The translations under genes and the position numbers were made by a program. Below, one piece after another: positions 58,985-64,000 of a stretch of DNA of 64,000 bases. Location: contig JAOTOM010005134.1 in assembly GCA_034440615.1 (NCBI GenBank), positions 1 to 64,000 of the forward strand, given 5' to 3'. Numbering within the stretch: the stretch's first letter is position 1; the number at the start of each line of letters is the position of its first letter. This stretch comes from Ashinkailepas kermadecensis. Lineage: Eukaryota > Arthropoda > Thecostraca > Neolepadidae. The notes under the pieces are model-generated. The model worked only from the letters and a program-made list of their open reading frames with translations, was not told where the DNA came from and did not search any database.

Positions 58985-61900
58985 CCTCGGAACGTGTCGA
59001 ATTATGCCAGTAGATTCATTTTCAGCCAATTCTGACATAAAACGGCATGGAGATTCAAGAAGAATCATCATAGGCCGACAACTTTTGCGAAGGAAACGAA
59101 ATCCGTTCCTGGTACGACCTGGGTATTATCTACCGCAAACGAAACGGCACACTTCTTCTTCATCTGAAGAAGACGGAGATAGACATGATATGTTACTGTT
59201 GGCAATTCCTGGCGAGCAATCAAGTGCGCTGGTAGATAGTGTTGTCACGGACTTATTAAGAAGTGGGCGATCCCTTATTGCAGTAAATGGCGTTAACCTT
59301 ACCGTTGCACTCAAGCCTGTCGATAATAGTGGTTCAGATTGGCTCATTCTCGTGACAAGAGACCTTCCCACGAAGGAGTCAGGGCCTGGTGCAAGCACAT
59401 CAATGGGACGCTACGGCATTGGCGACGTCCAGCTTATCGATCGCACAAACGTACTTACACACAACGCCGCACAAGCTCTCCTAGAAGAGTCATCGGACAG
59501 CTTCGTTGACGCCGGTCCGACTGTGAACATTTCTGTGCACTATCCGGTTTACGTGTGGAGACGCAGCCAGACTGGCCATGCTGGCGGCACTCGTCTGCGC
59601 ATTCGTCGTCAGTTGCCAATGAGGTCTGCTGCTGTGAGCTCCATCGACCCACTCCTAAACCAAGTATTGACCGTCGATCCCGTCATACCAGCCGCAGAGG
59701 ACATCTTCGCCACGAACGTCAACAAGCGGTCATCAGTGCTGTCCGAAGCAGGCCAGAGAGCCTCGAGAGAGCTCGAAGACATAGAACACGAAGTGAGCCG
59801 CCCTCTCCCAGCGGTCGTGACTGAGCCCGAGGAAGGACCGGTTGCTGTCGAGGACTTATTTGTGGCAAGGGAAATTTCTTCATTAAGAAAAAAGCGACAA
59901 CCCCACAAATCAGCGAGAATGGCTAACATTCATGAGCATGCTAATCCTTCTGGCACCCATAGAACGAAGCTGAAAACAAAAAGAAAAGTCAACGAACAAG
60001 CGGGAGGGAAATTTCCGATGCGTGGTAGAAGAGCTAAGACCAGACGTGGAGCCTTCCAGAAACGGATCAACCACGACATTCCCAAGAAACATATCCGGTT
60101 GGCAGACCAGTACAAACATGATAACAGCCATCAAGCTCAAGCACCTTCCCAGGCTGATCTAATACAGCCAAGAGCCTCTAAAATGAACGTAGCCTCGCCG
60201 TTTCAGCGATTGCGCCGACACAAAGCCCATCATCACACGCGCTCCGCCCTACACAGACAACACTCCGAGCATGCAGGCAAACATTTCAGACAAATTAGAG
60301 ACAGAGTGAAATCAGTGAAGGCCGACTACAATAAGCACGACGACGATCATCGCTCGGCGAGTGGCCTACACACAAAGTTGGAGCGCAAGCGTAAATCTAA
60401 CAGCGACCCTAGCATACGAAACCTGGAGTCCGACCTCGGCAGGAAAAGGTTTAAGCACAGCGAGCCAGAAACAGTCACACCCCTCCAAGACGAAGACACA
60501 GCTGCAGAGATACCAGATCCGTTTTCCGACGTAGAAAAACAATCGTCTCTCCCATTAGCTTATTATGATATGTCCAAGAGAGCCCTGGACGACGATGCCG
60601 ATTTCGATCCGGAGGTGTCAATCCATGAAGTCGCTGCTACTAACGATGACATTGACCACGACGACTCCAGGCTGAAACGGCAAACGGTTGCCGACGAAAT
60701 CGAAGACGAAGGCGACTTGGACATTCCATCGTGGCGGGAGACAGTTGAAATGCTGAGGCGTGCCAACACGTTCGCAGTGCCGGCACATGACAGCAATGGC
60801 CACGTTATTCTCGTGCGCCGAGTGCGTGACCTGGGCATCCTCGATCTGGGTGAATCTCTCTCGAAGCTGCGAGAAACGATGGCTAAGATATTCGGTAGGT
60901 GTTCTCCTGCCAGGCGGCGTAAGCGATCTCAGCGCGGGAACACTGAGGTTGTCACAGACCAGCTGTCCAATCAAGAGACATGGGAAATACAGGGTCAAAG
61001 AGATGAAGTGATGGACGAGGCTAAAATTAACGTGCAAATGGATGACGACAAACCGTTCAATGTGACAACTGTCCTTCAACCCATGGGAAAAAGAAGCAAC
61101 AAACTTAATGCTCCGAACAAACGAGCAACAAATAAACGTATACATCGGAAAGTTGCAGGCTCTGGATATTCCAGGGACATTAGACATGCTCTTCGTAGTG
61201 CAAAACAACCGCAACAGATTCGAGATCTAAAGAATTTCGAGAAGCACCTAGAACATGCAAGGCGTCAAGTTGGTGGTAAAATTGCATTGAACTCAAACGC
61301 ATATTCGAAAAGAAAACGATACTCCAAAACAGGAAGACTTGCAAAAGCATCCAATATAGCTGTACCACATAAGCAGCAACAAGGAGAAAATGAGCACAAA
61401 AGAGATGATTACAATATTCCCCTAAACCAAAAGGTTCGATATAAAGTACCAACGGATTCCGCTGTAGGGATTGATGTGTCTGTAGACAAGGCACAACCTC
61501 AGTCTAAGCCTGTGGTGTCTGCTAAGCTATCGTCGGATAAGGGGGCGACCGGTCCATTAAAGAAGAGGAACAAAACTGGAGCGCGTAAGATACGACATGA
61601 CCCTCATACACGGGATACAAAACCATTCGCCAAGTGCATTTCTTGTCACGTAGGACCTGCGTCTGGGATTCAAAAGGGCCTAAGCAACCTTCCAAGAAAA
61701 TTAGCACGCGAGCCGTACATCATAACACGTAAGTACAACGATTCCAAGGCGCGCAAAACGAGGGCACAAGAGAGCGCGCGGAAACCGAGGGGAATCGACG
61801 GGTCTTCGGATCCCGACCGTGTCAGGCTGTTGTACCTTGTCAACGGTGACGCTGCACCCGTCGATCGGCCCATGATGAACGTCAAACGTGATCTGGACGT

Positions 61901-64000
61901 GTCGGCAGAAGTGAAGACAGTGAATGACGACCACACCGCCAGCGACAGAGTGGTCACGAGTTCACCACCATCGACCACAGCGGACGCGAGGATAGTGGAC
62001 GACGATCATGATGATGTGTTCGTAGGAGATCAGGGTGCAGTGTCAGTGGAAGCTGATACCATCATCACTGAGTCGGAAGGTGACCGCGGAGATCCCACTG
62101 CGTCCAAGGTAGTTATTTTCAGCGGGGAAGATGCAGGAGAATCTGCACCGTCTGCGGAGACCGAAATCATCAGGATTCCTCCGCCAGTGTCAGCTTCGGA
62201 AGGTGAAATAGTGACCACCTCGGTAATTGGTAGCAGCGACAACGCCCCCAAAAGTGCAATGGTAGATGCAAGTATAGTGCCTGGAGATTACCTAGATTGG
62301 AGCTTATCTGGCAGCTCTGACCACTTAATGGATCTAATTTCAGATGTTGAAAAGGCGTTACGCGTACCGCTCGGAGATTCTGATTCTCTAGATGATATTA
62401 CTCTAGTAGATGACAACAATGTGGTATATAAATCTTCACCATCTATGGTTTCAACCCGCAGACGAATCAACCGACTTGAAAACGAGTTGTCAGCCAGGCT
62501 ACAAGTAAACAGAATTCCTGCGTTGCACGCACAAAAGGAGACAATCTTGACCGAAACAGATAAAATATCTCCGCCTTTACCAAGTACAGACAATTTTAAG
62601 CTGACTGCAATACCGCATGAATCACCAATTATGAATGCGCAAGCTTATCAGTATGTATTTCCTGAACCAAACAGCGTTGATGAAATTAATGAGAAGATAC
62701 GCATTAAGGGTTTTGATCACCTTCGGAGACCATTCAAGCCTGTTTTTGTGGATTCCGTTGCAAACAAAATGGTCTGGATTGAACCATCGTATAAAACTGT
62801 TGTGTCTGCTGAGGTGCCAAAGTACGAAAAACCGGCAACGAACCGTGCCTATTTACGACTCTATGGCAACGGGCTCAAGTTGAAGCCCCCTGTTACCCTG
62901 GCTAAAATTGCAAATGGAAAGCAAGTGGTTAGTGAAGTGCATGATTCCGAAGATACAACTACACAAATAATTGAACAACCCTCTGGTGAACAAATAACGG
63001 ACACAGCAACGATTCAGATGTCTGACAAGTTGGAATCTCCACAAGTGTATGACATTCATGGAAATATTGCGGTCAATGGCCAACTTGTGGGTGATGCTGT
63101 GCCCCAAGCGGATGAGGACACGGCAGTGAAGGTAATTTCATCCATCAGCACTGCTGACTCAGACCCAATTGATGTCGTTAGTCCGCCGGTCGTGGTTGCG
63201 AAGGATGGTGATGACGATCTCCCTGTAGATAAGTTCCAATCTAATGTTCATATACTTAGGTACCCAGGCTATGGTGGTCAAGTTTCTGCTGCCGTCGGTG
63301 CTCGCGATGCCGTCGTCAAGAAGAAGGACGCGGAAGAAGCCACGAGGCAGCCAGCTGCCGCTCCTGGTGCTGCGATCAAGCGTTCCGCGGCACTGAACTC
63401 GGCCGGACTCGCTACTTCACCTAAGCAGAAATCGACTGACGCTGACGAAAACGAGAACATCCCACGTCGACTGCTGACCAGCCGGCAATTGCAGAACAAA
63501 GATGCCAACCATGCATATAGGGTCCCACAGGCGGCCATTGGAGGCACTTGGAAGCGCCTGGAGAGCGGTGCAGGCATGAGCATTGCCACCCGGGGGGCAA
63601 ATCGAAAACAAGGAAATTCCCCGCCAGCCCAGCCAGCCAATCAAGTAAATGGGTCGCCAAACCAGGGTCGCACACCGCTGTTACAGCAACAGAAGCCAGC
63701 ACAACAGCAACAGGCTGTCAAGATTTACTCCCAAGACCCTGGCGTTAAGGGAGCTACGGTAGATATGCTGAAAAGTCTAACATCAAAGCTAGTTCAACAA
63801 AACAAGACGAACAGCAGCACCACGTCGCCAGTTCATAGAGGAAATATTACATGTATTAGTGGAAAGCGAGGCTGCAATCAAAAGCGAAATTCCGATCCTG
63901 TTATGCAAAAATTGTCCCCCAGAAGCGTGCGCGGTCATTTTTCACCCCTTAACTTGCGGACATTTTCTCAACATGGGAGTAGTGCCAAGTACAAATCAAA
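58985..64000 (+). CDS. Gene 2, giant exon 2 (open to the right edge)
   Basis: After a strong acceptor (CACCTTCTGTTTCAG ending at 58984) one frame stays open to the end of the window, more than 1,670 codons, while the other five frames are full of stops. It starts LGTCRIMPVDSF and continues as a long polar, charged, mostly cysteine-free protein with basic blocks (about 59880-60440 and 61080-61780), acidic blocks (about 60480-60700 and 61900-62400) and a Gln/Ala/Pro-rich part (63580-63740). Furin-like or dibasic sites are seen at about 59592 (RIRRQ), 59886 (RKKRQ), 60672 (LKRQ) and 60909 (ARRRKRS). Codons are less GC-rich than in gene 1. No known domain is recognised; a secreted or membrane-tethered matrix-type protein is an inference. 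The 3' end is missing. Confidence 0.75.

Overview
This is a window of animal nuclear DNA, not prokaryotic. Coding sequence is split into short exons with GT-AG boundaries and matching phases. The rest is long introns and intergenic DNA with tRNA-derived SINE-like units, hAT-type DNA transposon remnants, simple repeats and a very high load of minisatellites (over a quarter of the window by my count). The zona pellucida (ZP) domain protein encoded here is of the kind found in arthropods and other ecdysozoans, so I infer an arthropod. A crustacean such as a barnacle would fit a genome this rich in GC minisatellites, but that part is a guess.

Gene 1 (+ strand, about 4108-48967) can be assembled from 11 exons. 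It gives a 522-residue type I membrane protein: signal peptide, Thr/Pro/Ala-rich stretch, complete ZP domain, furin-type cleavage site (RGKR), a hydrophobic patch, one transmembrane helix and a short cytoplasmic tail. Every exon phase agrees with the next. Such proteins are secreted apically and polymerise into extracellular or cuticular matrix after cleavage at the furin site. Three introns are about 10 kb long and filled with tandem arrays.

Gene 2 (+ strand, 56725 to beyond the right edge) has a first exon encoding a type II membrane anchor and three cysteines. A phase-2 intron follows, then an uninterrupted coding exon of more than 5 kb that runs off the window. Its first codons supply the fourth cysteine of a small Cys module. 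The rest is a long, low-complexity, charged protein with several dibasic/furin-like sites. I do not recognise its family.

The most striking feature is where the minisatellites sit in gene 1. At several intron ends the repeat unit is a copy of the exon-intron junction itself, so functional-looking splice sites are multiplied in tandem. The signal-peptide exon end with its donor is present 41 times in an exact 42-bp, in-frame array (4137-5858). The furin-site exon start with its acceptor is present about nine times in a 63-bp, in-frame array (45708-46320). A 31-bp array copies the donor end of the exon at 28212-28354. A 79-92-bp array copies the acceptor side of the exon at 41847. A 34-bp array copies the intron start after 38317. 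Other arrays (27-bp x about 90; two 23-bp arrays rich in CACGTG; G-rich arrays) show no relation to exons.

Layout: 1-4107 upstream DNA with short tandem duplications; 4108-48967 gene 1; 48968-56724 probable 3' UTR and intergenic DNA; 56725-64000 gene 2 (3' incomplete).
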